Position numbers and translations under genes: made by a program | Part shown: one piece after another, positions 31,813-40,340 of the stretch | Layout of the letters: each line of letters begins with the position of its first letter | Numbering within the stretch: position 1 is the first letter of the stretch | The notes under the pieces: generated by a model | Databases searched by the model: none | Told to the model about the DNA's origin: nothing | What the model saw: the letters and a program-made list of their open reading frames with translations, nothing else | From: Pseudomonadota bacterium | GTDB lineage: Bacteria > Chloroflexota > UBA5177 | Reading direction: 5' to 3' | Assembly: GCA_021324655.1 (NCBI GenBank) | Contig: JAJPIP010000057.1 | Coordinates: forward strand, 1-60,536 | Length of the DNA: 60,536 nucleotides

Positions 31813-32922
31813 ATGAATCTGAGTGTCGGCATTATCGGGCTGCCGGGAGTCGGGAAGACGGCCCTCTTCAATGCCTTGACGCACCGTGCCTCGTCGGGCG
31901 GGGGACGATCCACGTCGGCGACGGTGCCCGTGCCGGATGAGCGTCTACAGGTGCTGGCCGATATGGTCCACCCCAAGCGCATCGTGCCGACCGGCGTGCA
32001 ATTTGTCGATGTGGCCGGTCTGGTGAAGGGTGCGTCACAGGAGGGTGGCCTGGGCGGACAGTTTCTCTCTCAGCTGCAGTCGGTGACGGCCCTGGCGATT
32101 GTCCTGCGTTGTTTCCCGCTGCCCGATATCGGCTTTGGCCCGGAGCCGGCTCATCCGCTCGCCGACCTGGAGAGCATTCTCCTCGAGCTCCAGCTCTCCG
32201 ACCTGGCACGGGTGGAGAAACGGTCGGAGCGAACCGCCAAAGCGGCGCGCTCACGCGATGCTCAGGCGCAGCGGGAGGAGCAGATTCTGAACCGTCTGCG
32301 CGCGGTGCTGGACGCGGGACACAACGCGCGGACAGCCGAACTCTCGGAGGCCGATGCTCTGGCCGTCAAGGATCTGGGACTGCTCACCCTCAAGCCCATG
32401 ATCTTCGTCGCCAATGTCGCCGAGTCCGATCTCCCCGCCGCCACCAATCCGGATCTACCGGATGAGGGAGGCGTCCGTCCCCTGCTGGCGGAGATCGAGG
32501 AGGCGGCGCGTGCCAACGACGCCGAGGTTGCGGTGGTCTCGGCGCAACTGGAGGCGGAGCTGGCCGAATTGGATGAAGCCGAGGCGGCCGAGTACCTCTC
32601 CAGCCTCGGCCTGTCGGCCACCGGACTCTCCCGCTTCATTGCTGCCGCCTACCGCGAACTGGGGCTCCTCACCTTTCTCACTGCCGGGGAACCGGAAGTT
32701 CGGGCCTGGACGGTGCGCCGGGGAGCGCGTGCCCCGGAAGCCGCCGGCGCCATTCACTCCGACATCGAACGCGGATTTATCCGCGCCGAGGTGACGCCGT
32801 ACGACAAGCTGGTCGAGGCGGGCAGTCCGCAGAAGGCCAAGGAACGCGGCTACACGCGGCTGGAAGGGAAGGACTACGTCATGCACGAGGGCGACGTGGT
32901 CTACTTCCGCTTCAACGTGTAG
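31813..32922 (+). CDS. ychF: YchF/OBG-family ribosome-associated GTPase/ATPase
   Basis: The 369-residue protein is YchF: P-loop GIIGLPGVGKTALFNAL, switch region FVDVAGLVKGASQEGGLGG, a coiled-coil insertion (EKRSERTAKAARSRDAQAQ), the nucleotide-specificity loop FVANVAESDL (in place of NKxD, as in this ATP-preferring family) and the C-terminal TGS domain (VRAWTVRRGARAPEAAGAIH to YVMHEGDVVYFRFNV). It is involved in translation and stress responses. ATG 31813 follows GGGGGAGA. The small membrane protein gene on the opposite strand converges three bases past the stop. Confidence 0.95.
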   Translation: MNLSVGIIGLPGVGKTALFNALTHRASSGGGRSTSATVPVPDERLQVLADMVHPKRIVPTGVQFVDVAGLVKGASQEGGLGGQFLSQLQSVTALAIVLRCFPLPDIGFGPEPAHPLADLESILLELQLSDLARVEKRSERTAKAARSRDAQAQREEQILNRLRAVLDAGHNARTAELSEADALAVKDLGLLTLKPMIFVANVAESDLPAATNPDLPDEGGVRPLLAEIEEAARANDAEVAVVSAQLEAELAELDEAEAAEYLSSLGLSATGLSRFIAAAYRELGLLTFLTAGEPEVRAWTVRRGARAPEAAGAIHSDIERGFIRAEVTPYDKLVEAGSPQKAKERGYTRLEGKDYVMHEGDVVYFRFNV

Positions 32923-32925
32923 GGG

Positions 32926-33255
32926 CTAGACTCCTTCCGGGCTGCGCCCGTAGCGGTCATCCTGCCGTTCGATATCGGCTCCCGTTTCGGTGAATCCCGG
33001 GACCACGAGCCCTTCCGAGAAATGGTGCGGCACCTCCGCCGCCATCACGGCATCGCCCATCGGTTCCACAGGACTGGGCGTACCTGCTCCCGGCAATGGG
33101 GACGGCGCCGCAGTCCTGGCCCTGCCGAGTCGCTGCCGGAGGTGCAGCACGCCCATGGTGCTGAGAGCGGCCAGCAGGCTGAAGCCGATAGCCCCACCCG
33201 CGATCTCGGTCGCGCTCATTTTGGAGAGGGAATCGGTGACGTCTTTGGTATCCAT
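32926..33255 (-). CDS. Small single-pass membrane protein (109 aa)
   Basis: ATG 33255 has a good ribosome site (AGGGAGA). The 109-residue product has a short polar start (MDTKDVTDSLSKMSATE), one transmembrane helix (IAGGAIGFSLLAALSTMGVL), then a basic and Pro/Gly-rich tail that ends acidic (TETGADIERQDDRYGRSPEG). The frame is open further upstream, but nothing there is protein-like. It sits 38 bases downstream of the glycosyltransferase gene, so they may be co-transcribed. Function unknown. Confidence 0.6.
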   Translation of the reverse strand: MDTKDVTDSLSKMSATEIAGGAIGFSLLAALSTMGVLHLRQRLGRARTAAPSPLPGAGTPSPVEPMGDAVMAAEVPHHFSEGLVVPGFTETGADIERQDDRYGRSPEGV

Positions 33256-33293
33256 GGCGTTCTCCCTGCCCGCGCCACTGCAAGCAGCGTGCC

Positions 33294-34094
33294 CTACGGT
33301 TGGAAGACGAAGGGGAGCGGGGACGCCTCCGCCGCTCGTACCTGCGCCCACGTCGCGTAGCCGTTGGTGGCCATGTCGCGCAGCACGGTGTGCCAGCGGT
33401 AGATGACGGCGCTCGACGTGGGATGGGAGCCGTAGATCGACGGCGCCTGCGGCATGGCGGCGAGGAACGCCGCCTCTCCCAGGGTGAGGTGGCCGGCATC
33501 GGTTCCGAAATACACCTGAGCTGCTGCCTCTGCGCCGTACGCTCCACGTCCGTAATACGCGTCGTTGAGATACAGTTCGAGGGCGTAGCGCTTGGAAAAA
33601 TCCTGATCGATGGCCCAGGCCAGAGCGAGCGTGCGGAGCTTGGCGTGCCACGAGCGGTCGTCGTGCACGAGGGCGCGCTTGGCGAGCTGCTCCTCGAGGG
33701 TGCTTCCGCCCTGATCAACCCGCTTGGCTTCGGTATTCACCAGAGCGGCGCGAATCAGCCCGATGGGGTCCACCCCCGGATGCACGTAGAACCGCCGATC
33801 CTCGATCGACACAATGGCATTGGGGAGATCGGGCGAGATCGCCGCGAGCGGCGTGTACGGAGCGTTGTGGGCCGCCAGTTGATTCCGGACGATGGCGGGG
33901 ATCATTGCCGCCTCCGCCTTGAGGCCCGGGGCATAGACGCGTAGCGCATACAGATAGGCCCCGATGGCCGCGAGCGCGACGAGGATCAAGGTGATCGCCA
34001 ACCGCCGGAGAGGGTGGGAACGCCGGCGCGGCACAGAGCGGACCGACCGGGACGGGACGCTGCGGACCGGACGCGCCGGCATGCGAGTAGCCAT
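33294..34094 (-). CDS. Monofunctional peptidoglycan glycosyltransferase (GT51)
   Basis: The 266-residue protein has an Arg-rich cytoplasmic start, one transmembrane helix (about 31-53) and a GT51 domain that polymerises lipid II: SIEDRRFYVHPGVD (catalytic Glu98), then GGSTLEEQLAKR and RTLALAWAIDQDFSKRYALELYLN, NDAYYGRGAYGAEAAAQVYF and LTLGEAAFLAAMPQAPSIY. No transpeptidase domain follows. The usual GGSTITQQ motif reads GGSTLEEQ, with Thr and the first Gln replaced by Glu, which is unusual. ATG 34094 diverges from the secreted caspase-like gene. Confidence 0.87.
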   Translation of the reverse strand: MATRMPARPVRSVPSRSVRSVPRRRSHPLRRLAITLILVALAAIGAYLYALRVYAPGLKAEAAMIPAIVRNQLAAHNAPYTPLAAISPDLPNAIVSIEDRRFYVHPGVDPIGLIRAALVNTEAKRVDQGGSTLEEQLAKRALVHDDRSWHAKLRTLALAWAIDQDFSKRYALELYLNDAYYGRGAYGAEAAAQVYFGTDAGHLTLGEAAFLAAMPQAPSIYGSHPTSSAVIYRWHTVLRDMATNGYATWAQVRAAEASPLPFVFQP

Positions 34095-34161
34095 GCGAAG
34101 GCAGCATAGCAGACCCACAACGGGTGCCGGATAGGATACACTTCGACACCAGGAGCAAAAG

Positions 34162-35832
34162 ATGCCAAAGATTGTTCGTGTCATCGCTGTGACCTTTGTC
34201 TTGCTGGCCGTGCCACGTGCCGTGTCGGCGAGCCACGCCCCGTCCGACCTCTTTTTGCTCCACCGCGCCGCCGGCCTCGCCGCCCACGAGTCGGTGCACC
34301 GGGTGGCCGCCTGGCTGCGGCACCAACCCGGTGTGGCGCGTGCCGGCATTGGGCGCGACCACAGGACGATCGACATTCACTTCACAGACGGCCGGGAGAT
34401 GCTGGTCCTGCCCGCCGCGCTGCATGCAACTCGGCTGGCTCCGGTTGCGCGCCGTCTCCACGCGGCCCTTCGGCCGCTGGCTCGCCTCGCCGATCCCACC
34501 CCGCAGGCAGCGGTGCTGGAGCCGTTCGCGGCGGAGCTGGGAGCCGGCAACCACGTCGGCGATGTCGAAGTGCAGGATCTGCAGTCCGCCGGCTTTCAGG
34601 TCACGCAGGCCTATAACTCGGCAGTCACCGTGGAGTTGATGACGACGCTGCCCCGCTACCAGGTCGTCTATATGAACACGCACACCGGGACAAGCGCCAA
34701 CGGCGACGGAGTCGTGGCGACCGACGAACTCGTGTACGGAAACAACGATCCATCCTTGCTGCCCTACCTCAACGACGGGTCAATCGTTCCGGTGGGTGTG
34801 GCGGGGGACGTGACTGACGCTTTCTATGCCATCACCGCACGGTTCGTTAGCCTGCATATGGGCCAGTTCAGCCACGACTCGCTCATCTTCGTCAACGGCT
34901 GTGCCCTCCTGCCCGCAACGGCCTTCTGGGGAGCGCTGGCCTCGAAGGGTGCCGGAGTCCTTATCAGCTGGAGCGGCGACGTGGCGGAGTACGATGACTA
35001 TCTCTCGGCCGCGGCCCTCTTCAACCAGATGGATAGCGGCGCCTCCGTGCAGGGAGCAATCAATACGCTGCTTGCCAATGGGTACGGGCGAAGCTCTTCG
35101 GGCGGGACGACATCGACGATCGGCTTCGAGGGCGACGGGACGATCACCCTGGCACGCGCCGCGGCGGGGACACCGGTCACGACGCCGTCACCCACGGCCA
35201 CGCCGCTCCCGACCGCGACACCGTCACCCACCGGCACGACCGTTCCCACGCCAACACCACGGCCGACGGCCACCGCCTCGCCGACGGTATCTCCCCCTCC
35301 GGTGTCACTGCATGTGACTGCCGCGCATGCGCAGGTGAAACCGGGACAGACGCAATCCATCACCGTGCAAGGGCCCGCCGGGGTGACCGTCCCCGTCCAG
35401 ATCCACTACCCGAACGGCGTCGTCCAATCGCTGAGCAGCGCGCTATCCTCGTCCGGCTCGGGCACGATTGCGTACCGCCAGCCGGGAAGTGAGATCTCGC
35501 GCCGGGGTCGCCGAGTAACGGTGACGGCGTCGCTGGGGGGAGTCAGTGCCCGGACGACATATGCGCTCCGGTACGGTCACGTCGATCTGGCCGTGCCGCC
35601 CCTCCACGCCGGCAAGTCGCTGTCGCTTGCCGTCCACAGCGCAGCTCGTTCACAGGTCACCGTGACCATCATGCAGGGGGGGCACATTCGGACCATGCAT
35701 GTGACGACCGCCGCCAACGGATGGGGGACTCTTCATGTCCGCCTGCGCTCGGCCGGCACTGCCGTCTTCCGGGCGACGGTGCGCCTGCACGGGCGGCTGT
35801 ACCGGACCTCCCTGAGCCTGCCGGTCGCCTAG
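34162..35832 (+). CDS. Secreted caspase-fold (C25/CHAT-like) protein with Thr/Pro linker and C-terminal Ig-like domains
   Basis: The 556-residue product has a signal peptide (1-24, ending SASHA), a propeptide-like region, then a domain that looks like a gingipain/CHAT-type cysteine protease: VVYMNTHTGTSANGDG places His174 at the end of a strand, and SLIFVNGCALLPATAFWGAL places Cys247 likewise, followed by GAGVLISWSGDV. A Thr/Pro/Ser linker of about 40 residues and beta-rich repeats follow. The His-Cys spacing and strand context fit the caspase fold, but family membership is by eye. AGGAGC precedes ATG 34162. Confidence 0.6.
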   Translation: MPKIVRVIAVTFVLLAVPRAVSASHAPSDLFLLHRAAGLAAHESVHRVAAWLRHQPGVARAGIGRDHRTIDIHFTDGREMLVLPAALHATRLAPVARRLHAALRPLARLADPTPQAAVLEPFAAELGAGNHVGDVEVQDLQSAGFQVTQAYNSAVTVELMTTLPRYQVVYMNTHTGTSANGDGVVATDELVYGNNDPSLLPYLNDGSIVPVGVAGDVTDAFYAITARFVSLHMGQFSHDSLIFVNGCALLPATAFWGALASKGAGVLISWSGDVAEYDDYLSAAALFNQMDSGASVQGAINTLLANGYGRSSSGGTTSTIGFEGDGTITLARAAAGTPVTTPSPTATPLPTATPSPTGTTVPTPTPRPTATASPTVSPPPVSLHVTAAHAQVKPGQTQSITVQGPAGVTVPVQIHYPNGVVQSLSSALSSSGSGTIAYRQPGSEISRRGRRVTVTASLGGVSARTTYALRYGHVDLAVPPLHAGKSLSLAVHSAARSQVTVTIMQGGHIRTMHVTTAANGWGTLHVRLRSAGTAVFRATVRLHGRLYRTSLSLPVA

Positions 35833-36020
35833 CCTCGCGTCCCCCCTCATAACGAACTTTATGTAGCATCACAACTGACTCCCTTCCATTGTCGCGTGCG
35901 GAGCAGTAGTATGGGGGCATGGAGGGTGGGAGCATGCCCATCCGAGATGGAAGGAGTGCCGGCAACACAGAGATCGACCGCATGCCCTGTGTCTTACGCA
36001 TTCTCAGGAGGCAACCTCTC

Positions 36021-37529
36021 ATGCGCGTGATATCACGCTTTTCCGCAGTATTCGCCGCGGCGGCTCTGCTCTTGCTCTTCGTGCAGCCCGCCGGCACATT
36101 CGCTCAGGGCACATACAGTGCCTACAAGGACATCAGCGGTGGGTTCTCCTGCGCAGCCCCGCCGGCTGATCTCACCGCCGTAGCGTATTCCACGACGACG
36201 TCGACCGCGACGCCCGGGCAGTGCGTGGCGATCAGGGTTGGCCTGGTCAACACGACCGGACAGGACATCACCGGCTTGACGCTGTCCGATACCCTACCAA
36301 CCGGCCTGACGGGATGCGCCTTCGTAAAGGGCGCGGCATCCGCAACCTGTCCGGCTCCCACGAACCCGACGTCGAATACCGGGTGCTACTTTGCGGGCCT
36401 CAATCCGAACGTCGTGTGCACAGTGTCCTCCTCTGGTCTGGCGGTGTCCACCACCAGCGGTTACACCTGCCCCGCCACGGGTTACACCACGGCTCCTGGC
36501 TGCTATGAGATCTTCGTCGCCCAGGTCGCGGCGAATGCCTGCGGGTCCATCGGCAATACCGGGAACGCCACCGCGACTTCGCCGACCGGACTGACGTCGA
36601 CGACACCGAACGGCGCCGGCGCGACGCTTATCGTCACGTCCTGCACGGCGGCCACGCCCTCGGTGACGAAGTCGGTCGAGGTCAATGGGGTCCCGTACGC
36701 AGGGACCGCGGCCAGCCCGGCTCCGGCGGCTCCGGGGAACACCCTCACGTACGTGGTGAAGGTGACGAACGGCACGGGCGCGCCGCTGAGCGGCGTCACG
36801 GTGACCGATTCGCTGCAAACCACCGGTGAGGCAGCACTGATTCCGGCCGGGTACACGCAGTGCTCGTTCACGTCGCCCACCTTCACCTGTCCCGTCGGCA
36901 CGCTCGCCGCCGGCGCCTCGGCGACTGTCGTGATGTACGCCGTCGTCCTGTCGGGCTTCTCCGGCACCATTACCAACACGGCAAAGGCGAGCTACACGAG
37001 CGGCCCCGCCGGCGGCGTGAGTTCCAACACGACGTACGTCGTTGTCGGCCCCACAACTCCCACGAGCGGGACATTGACGGTGTGCGGGCCCGTGACCGCG
37101 TATTTGCCGCCGACCACCGGCGCCAACGGCTCGGTCACCATCAGCGGCTTGACCATCCCGCTGGCCATGAGTGCCGCTTCGGCGTCCTTTGCCGTCACCT
37201 CGCCGACCACGAGCCTCTGCGCTCAGTTCGCGATCACCAACGGCGTGGCGACGGCCGTGGCGATCGGCCAGAATCTGTCGGCGCAGCTGGTCGCGTGTGG
37301 TGTCTACGCACCCAGCAGCACTGCCGGGCAGGTCATACTGGGCGGCGTCCCGGTGACGTTTGTGGCCGGCACGGTGACGACGGGTCTGGTCGCCGGCGGC
37401 TACTACTGCGCCCTGCTCACCACGAGTGGTCAGGCGTACGCTTTCCTCACCGCCGTTCCCACCGCGGTCACCGCGGCGCCCACCGGACCGCATGGGGCAC
37501 ACGCGTATCACATGCCGTTCGAGAGTTAG
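36021..37529 (+). CDS. Secreted DUF11-repeat surface protein
   Basis: The 502-residue product starts at ATG 36021 behind AGGAGG, with a signal peptide ending near GTFAQG. At least two DUF11-type repeats are visible: CVAIRVGLVNTTGQDITGLT with LSDTLPTGLTG, and NTLTYVVKVTNGTGAPLSGV with TVTDSL. The C-terminal third (after TLTVCGPVTAYLPP) is another beta-rich Val/Thr/Ala domain ending in HGAHAYHMPFES. Several Cys pairs suggest disulfides. DUF11 proteins are generally cell-surface or appendage proteins. It ends at a strong terminator and is probably monocistronic. Confidence 0.75.
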   Translation: MRVISRFSAVFAAAALLLLFVQPAGTFAQGTYSAYKDISGGFSCAAPPADLTAVAYSTTTSTATPGQCVAIRVGLVNTTGQDITGLTLSDTLPTGLTGCAFVKGAASATCPAPTNPTSNTGCYFAGLNPNVVCTVSSSGLAVSTTSGYTCPATGYTTAPGCYEIFVAQVAANACGSIGNTGNATATSPTGLTSTTPNGAGATLIVTSCTAATPSVTKSVEVNGVPYAGTAASPAPAAPGNTLTYVVKVTNGTGAPLSGVTVTDSLQTTGEAALIPAGYTQCSFTSPTFTCPVGTLAAGASATVVMYAVVLSGFSGTITNTAKASYTSGPAGGVSSNTTYVVVGPTTPTSGTLTVCGPVTAYLPPTTGANGSVTISGLTIPLAMSAASASFAVTSPTTSLCAQFAITNGVATAVAIGQNLSAQLVACGVYAPSSTAGQVILGGVPVTFVAGTVTTGLVAGGYYCALLTTSGQAYAFLTAVPTAVTAAPTGPHGAHAYHMPFES

Positions 37530-37546
37530 AGATACCTCGAATTGAG

Positions 37547-37577
37547 GGGGCGCGGCCGCCGGCCGCGCCCCTTTTTT
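37547..37577 (+). terminator. Intrinsic terminator of the DUF11 gene
   Basis: GGGGCGCGGCC (37547-37557) pairs perfectly with GGCCGCGCCCC (37561-37571) over a three-base loop, followed by six T residues. Confidence 0.93.
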
Positions 37578-37628
37578 CTGCGTCAGGATCCGCCGGCCAA
37601 TCACATTCCCGTCCGGCCGTCACTGATG

Positions 37629-37668
37629 CGTTTGCCTCATTGCAAACGTCAAGAGGGCGTGCTACTCT
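37629..37668 (+). promoter_or_regulatory. Promoter with overlapping operator-like palindrome
   Basis: TTGCAA (37640-37645) and TACTCT (37663-37668) are 17 bases apart. The -35 box lies within a perfect inverted repeat, CGTTTGC (37629-37635) with GCAAACG (37642-37648). A protein bound there would block the promoter. The next gene is the 57-aa HTH protein at 37759. Confidence 0.55.
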
Positions 37669-37758
37669 GACCCCACTCGTTGACGGAGGAAGCGGGCAGC
37701 AGGGCGTCTTTTTGGAGGGGGAGCCGGGAAACCGGCGTTCGGACGGGAAGGAAACGTC

Positions 37759-37932
37759 GTGGCTCGATACGCACCGGGGTCACAGTCACGTTCAGTTATG
37801 GAGCAGAAGGAGGACCTGGCCCGCCGCTTACTGGCATCGGGTCTCTCCGTCAGTCAGGTCAGCGCGCAACTGCGCTGCAGCAAGCCGTTCGTCCGGCGCG
37901 TGCGCAACGAAGAGGGCAGGCGCATCGCGTAG
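37759..37932 (+). CDS. Very small helix-turn-helix protein (57 aa)
   Basis: GTG 37759 has GGAAGGAAA seven bases upstream and opens a 57-codon frame. After a short polar start, the sequence EDLARRLLASGLSVSQVSAQ, then LRCSKPFVRRVRNEEGRR, reads as a single helix-turn-helix of the resolvase/Hin or transposase-repressor type (LSVSQVSAQLRCSKPFV is the two-helix core). It would bind DNA as a dimer or with a partner. An operator-like palindrome overlaps the promoter 110 bases upstream, suggesting autoregulation. The dgkA gene converges six bases past the stop. Confidence 0.65.
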   Translation: MARYAPGSQSRSVMEQKEDLARRLLASGLSVSQVSAQLRCSKPFVRRVRNEEGRRIA

Positions 37933-37938
37933 GGGGAA

Positions 37939-38343
37939 TCAGCGCACCACGAGCCGGAGCAGGTGGGGAGTGAAGACGTAGATCCCCACGATCACGGCGG
38001 CCACCGCCGCGATCAAGACGGCTCCCGCTGCCACATCCTTGGCGACCTTGGCGAGAGGATGGTACTCGGGCGCAGCGATGTCGACGAGCGCCTCGATGGT
38101 CGTGTTCAGCATCTCCATCAACAAGACGGCCAGGGACACCAGGATCAGAGCCAGCCACTCGCCGGCCGAAACACGCAGGAGAGCGGCCGCGATCAGCACG
38201 ACCGCCGTTGCCATGAGGTGGATGCGGAAGTTCGGTTCGCCCAGGGCGTACCGCACGCCCTCGATGGCGTACCGGAAACTGGCGGCGCGGGCGCGGGCGG
38301 CCGCGCCGTATGTCGGCTTCTCACGGCGTCGTGTCTTGGACAT
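37939..38343 (-). CDS. dgkA: Undecaprenol/diacylglycerol kinase, DgkA family
   Basis: The 134-residue membrane enzyme phosphorylates undecaprenol or diacylglycerol. It has a basic start, three transmembrane helices and the family motif VLLMEMLNTTIEALVD (catalytic Glu and Asn), preceded by EGVRYALGEPNFRIHL and followed by KVAKDVAAGAVLIAA. ATG 38343 has GGGGAG seven bases upstream. It overlaps the end of the upstream peptide-binding lipoprotein gene by 23 bases. Confidence 0.9.
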   Translation of the reverse strand: MSKTRRREKPTYGAAARARAASFRYAIEGVRYALGEPNFRIHLMATAVVLIAAALLRVSAGEWLALILVSLAVLLMEMLNTTIEALVDIAAPEYHPLAKVAKDVAAGAVLIAAVAAVIVGIYVFTPHLLRLVVR

Positions 38344-39838
38344 GGGACCACTCCCCAGAGATTGTCCCAAGTCCGGTGAGTGAGAGACCTGACCAGCCGG
38401 GCCGAATGGCCGCCGTCACAGCCGGCTCGTCGAGCGGATAGATCGGTAAGTGGGTCTCGGCCAGTGAGGCGGCGGTGCGGAAGAGCGCCGCGCGCGACGC
38501 GCCGGCCGGGGGCAATCGCGACGCCTCGGCGAGTAGGCGCGCGTAGATAGGGCCGGTCCAGCCGGTCACGTTGTCGCTCGACGGCCCGATCTGGGTGCCA
38601 AGAAAGTCTTGCGGGTCCGGATAGTCGCCGCCCCAGCGCACCAGCGCCACGTCAAACTGCCGGGAATCGAGCACCGTCGTGTAGTTCGTCGGATTGAGCG
38701 GGCGAATGGCCACCACAACGCCCAATTCCTGGCGCCACCGTGCCGTCAGCCGGTGCGCGAGAGCAATCAGGTGAGGATCGCGTGGCAGAACGAGCGCGAC
38801 CTCCGGAAAGCCGCGCCCCCGTGGATAGTGGGCCCGCGCCAGATAGTCGGCCGCGCTGCGGTGCGGCGTCCAGAGCGGCACATTGATGCCGAAAGCCGAC
38901 GGCAGGAACCCGGCTGCTGGGAACGCGGTCCCCTGCATGACGGCAAGGGGGTCACCTGCCGCGGCAGCGAAGGCATGGCGGACATCGAGCCGGCGAAAAG
39001 GGAGGCGTGTGGTGTTGAACGCCAGGTAATCCATAGCCAGGGCCGGCATGGCCCTCGCCCCGCTCACGTGCGGCAGAGCCTGAGCGGGAGGCAGGCCGGA
39101 GAGGACGTCGACCGCACCGGAGCGGTACGCGCGGACGCCGGCCGCATCACTGCCGTACATCTGGAGCACGATGCGCCGCACCTTCGGCAATCCGCCGTAG
39201 TAGTACCGGTTGCGCACCAGGCGCAGCGACCGGCCGTGCTGCCAGCTCTGCACGGCGAAGGGGCCGAAGCCGGCGGCGTGAGAAGTCCAGGCCGATCCGT
39301 AGCGCGCCGGCAAGTCCGGCTCCGGGACGAATGCGGTGGGAAAGGCGAGCTCCGTCAGGAATTGTGCGGCGGGATGGGTAAGGACGATGCGCACGGTCGC
39401 ATCATTCGGGGCCGTCACGCCATGGGCCGCGATGTCGGCGAGATAGACGGCAGCGGGCCCGGCGGCCCCGTCCGGCCCCAGCGCCCGCTGCAGCGATGCG
39501 GCGATATCGGCGGCGTGGACCCGCCGGCCGTTCGCGTAGCGCAGGTCATGGCGGAGGTGGAAGGTGTAGATCGTTCCGCGATGGGAGATGGTCCAGCGCG
39601 TCGCGCCGTCCGGGACGGCGTGCAGATGCTGATCGAGCCGGACGAGCCCGCCATAAATCAGTGAGCAGACGTTGATCGAGACCGGGTCGGAGGCCAGGGC
39701 CGGGTCGAGCGTGGGAATATCCACCACTCCGGCCAGACCCCAATGCAACGTGCCGGGATCGCGGGGCCGGGACGTGGCCGGCGAGCAGCCGGAGATCAGG
39801 ATGAGGCAGACGGTGAACAGGACGAGGGAACGGACCAA
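38321..39838 (-). CDS. ABC-type oligopeptide/substrate-binding lipoprotein (SBP family 5)
   Basis: The 505-residue protein has a lipoprotein signal with lipobox LISGC (Cys18), then the SBP_bac_5 fold: PTLDPALASDPVSINVCSLI, YTFHLRHDLRYANGRRVHAAD, GFGPFAVQSWQHGRSLRLVR and RWGGDYPDPQDFLG. These proteins deliver peptides, nickel or sugars to ABC permeases; no permease or ATPase genes are adjacent, so the partner is elsewhere. It is co-directional and overlapping with dgkA. The start at GTG/ATG 39838 gives a normal signal peptide. Confidence 0.87.
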   Translation of the reverse strand: MVRSLVLFTVCLILISGCSPATSRPRDPGTLHWGLAGVVDIPTLDPALASDPVSINVCSLIYGGLVRLDQHLHAVPDGATRWTISHRGTIYTFHLRHDLRYANGRRVHAADIAASLQRALGPDGAAGPAAVYLADIAAHGVTAPNDATVRIVLTHPAAQFLTELAFPTAFVPEPDLPARYGSAWTSHAAGFGPFAVQSWQHGRSLRLVRNRYYYGGLPKVRRIVLQMYGSDAAGVRAYRSGAVDVLSGLPPAQALPHVSGARAMPALAMDYLAFNTTRLPFRRLDVRHAFAAAAGDPLAVMQGTAFPAAGFLPSAFGINVPLWTPHRSAADYLARAHYPRGRGFPEVALVLPRDPHLIALAHRLTARWRQELGVVVAIRPLNPTNYTTVLDSRQFDVALVRWGGDYPDPQDFLGTQIGPSSDNVTGWTGPIYARLLAEASRLPPAGASRAALFRTAASLAETHLPIYPLDEPAVTAAIRPGWSGLSLTGLGTISGEWSHVQDTTP

Positions 39839-39878
39839 TGCGGTGGCATTGTACCGGAGGCGGGTGTGCTTCTTGCTA

Positions 39879-39901
39879 GGTTAATCGCCGAGCGGCGAAC
39901 C
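39879..39901. repeat. Hairpin between the hxlR-type gene and the lipoprotein gene
   Basis: TCGCC (39885-39889) pairs with GGCGA (39894-39898), with partial extension GGT/ACC outside. It lies just past the stop of the HxlR-type gene. No clear T-run follows, so terminator function is uncertain. Confidence 0.35.
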
Positions 39902-40252
39902 TTAACAACACTGTTTCTCTTCGTCGGTGAGCCACGACTCACCGAACGAGCGAAGGGCCTCGATCACCGGGAGCGTTGCCTCACCCTTGGGCGTGAGCGC
40001 GTACTGGACACGCGGCGGAATCTCACGGAACGATTCCCGGGTAATCAGACCGGATGCCTCCATCTGACGTAGGCGATCGGCCAGCGTGCGAGGACTGATC
40101 CCGCCCGACCCGGCTTCCAGTTCCGAGAAGCGCCGGGGACGCGCCGCCAGATCGCGCAGGATCACGAGTGTCCAGCGATCGCCCAGCATCCGCGCCGCGT
40201 TGGCGATCGGGCAGACTTCGGTGGCCGTCGGCCGTTCTTGGAGACGTGGCAT
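39902..40252 (-). CDS. HxlR-family redox-type transcriptional regulator
   Basis: The 116-residue protein is a winged-helix HxlR/DUF24 regulator: VCPIANAARMLGDRWTLVIL, RDLAARPRRFSELEAGSGG, ISPRTLADRLRQMEASGLI and YALTPKGEATLPVIEAL. Cys14 sits where HypR and YodB keep their redox-sensing Cys, and the C terminus ends in a Cys-Cys pair. The start is ATG 40252; the frame is open to 40585. It is divergent from trxA and shares an 88-base intergenic region containing nested inverted repeats, so it most likely controls trxA and itself. Confidence 0.87.
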   Translation of the reverse strand: MPRLQERPTATEVCPIANAARMLGDRWTLVILRDLAARPRRFSELEAGSGGISPRTLADRLRQMEASGLITRESFREIPPRVQYALTPKGEATLPVIEALRSFGESWLTDEEKQCC

Positions 40253-40269
40253 AGCTCTCTTGTCCTTTA

Positions 40270-40310
40270 TAGTAGCACCATTGCTATCTAGATGATAGCT
40301 ACTATATACT
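40270..40310 (+). promoter_or_regulatory. trxA promoter with nested operator palindromes
   Basis: TTGCTA (40281-40286) and TATACT (40305-40310), 18 bases apart, form the trxA promoter. Two nested inverted repeats cover it: TAGTAGC (40270-40276) with GCTACTA (40298-40304), and GCTATC (40283-40288) with GATAGC (40294-40299). This is the expected place for the divergent HxlR-type regulator to bind. Confidence 0.65.
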
Positions 40311-40340
40311 TGGAAGTGAAATCCCGAAAGGAGTGCCTCG

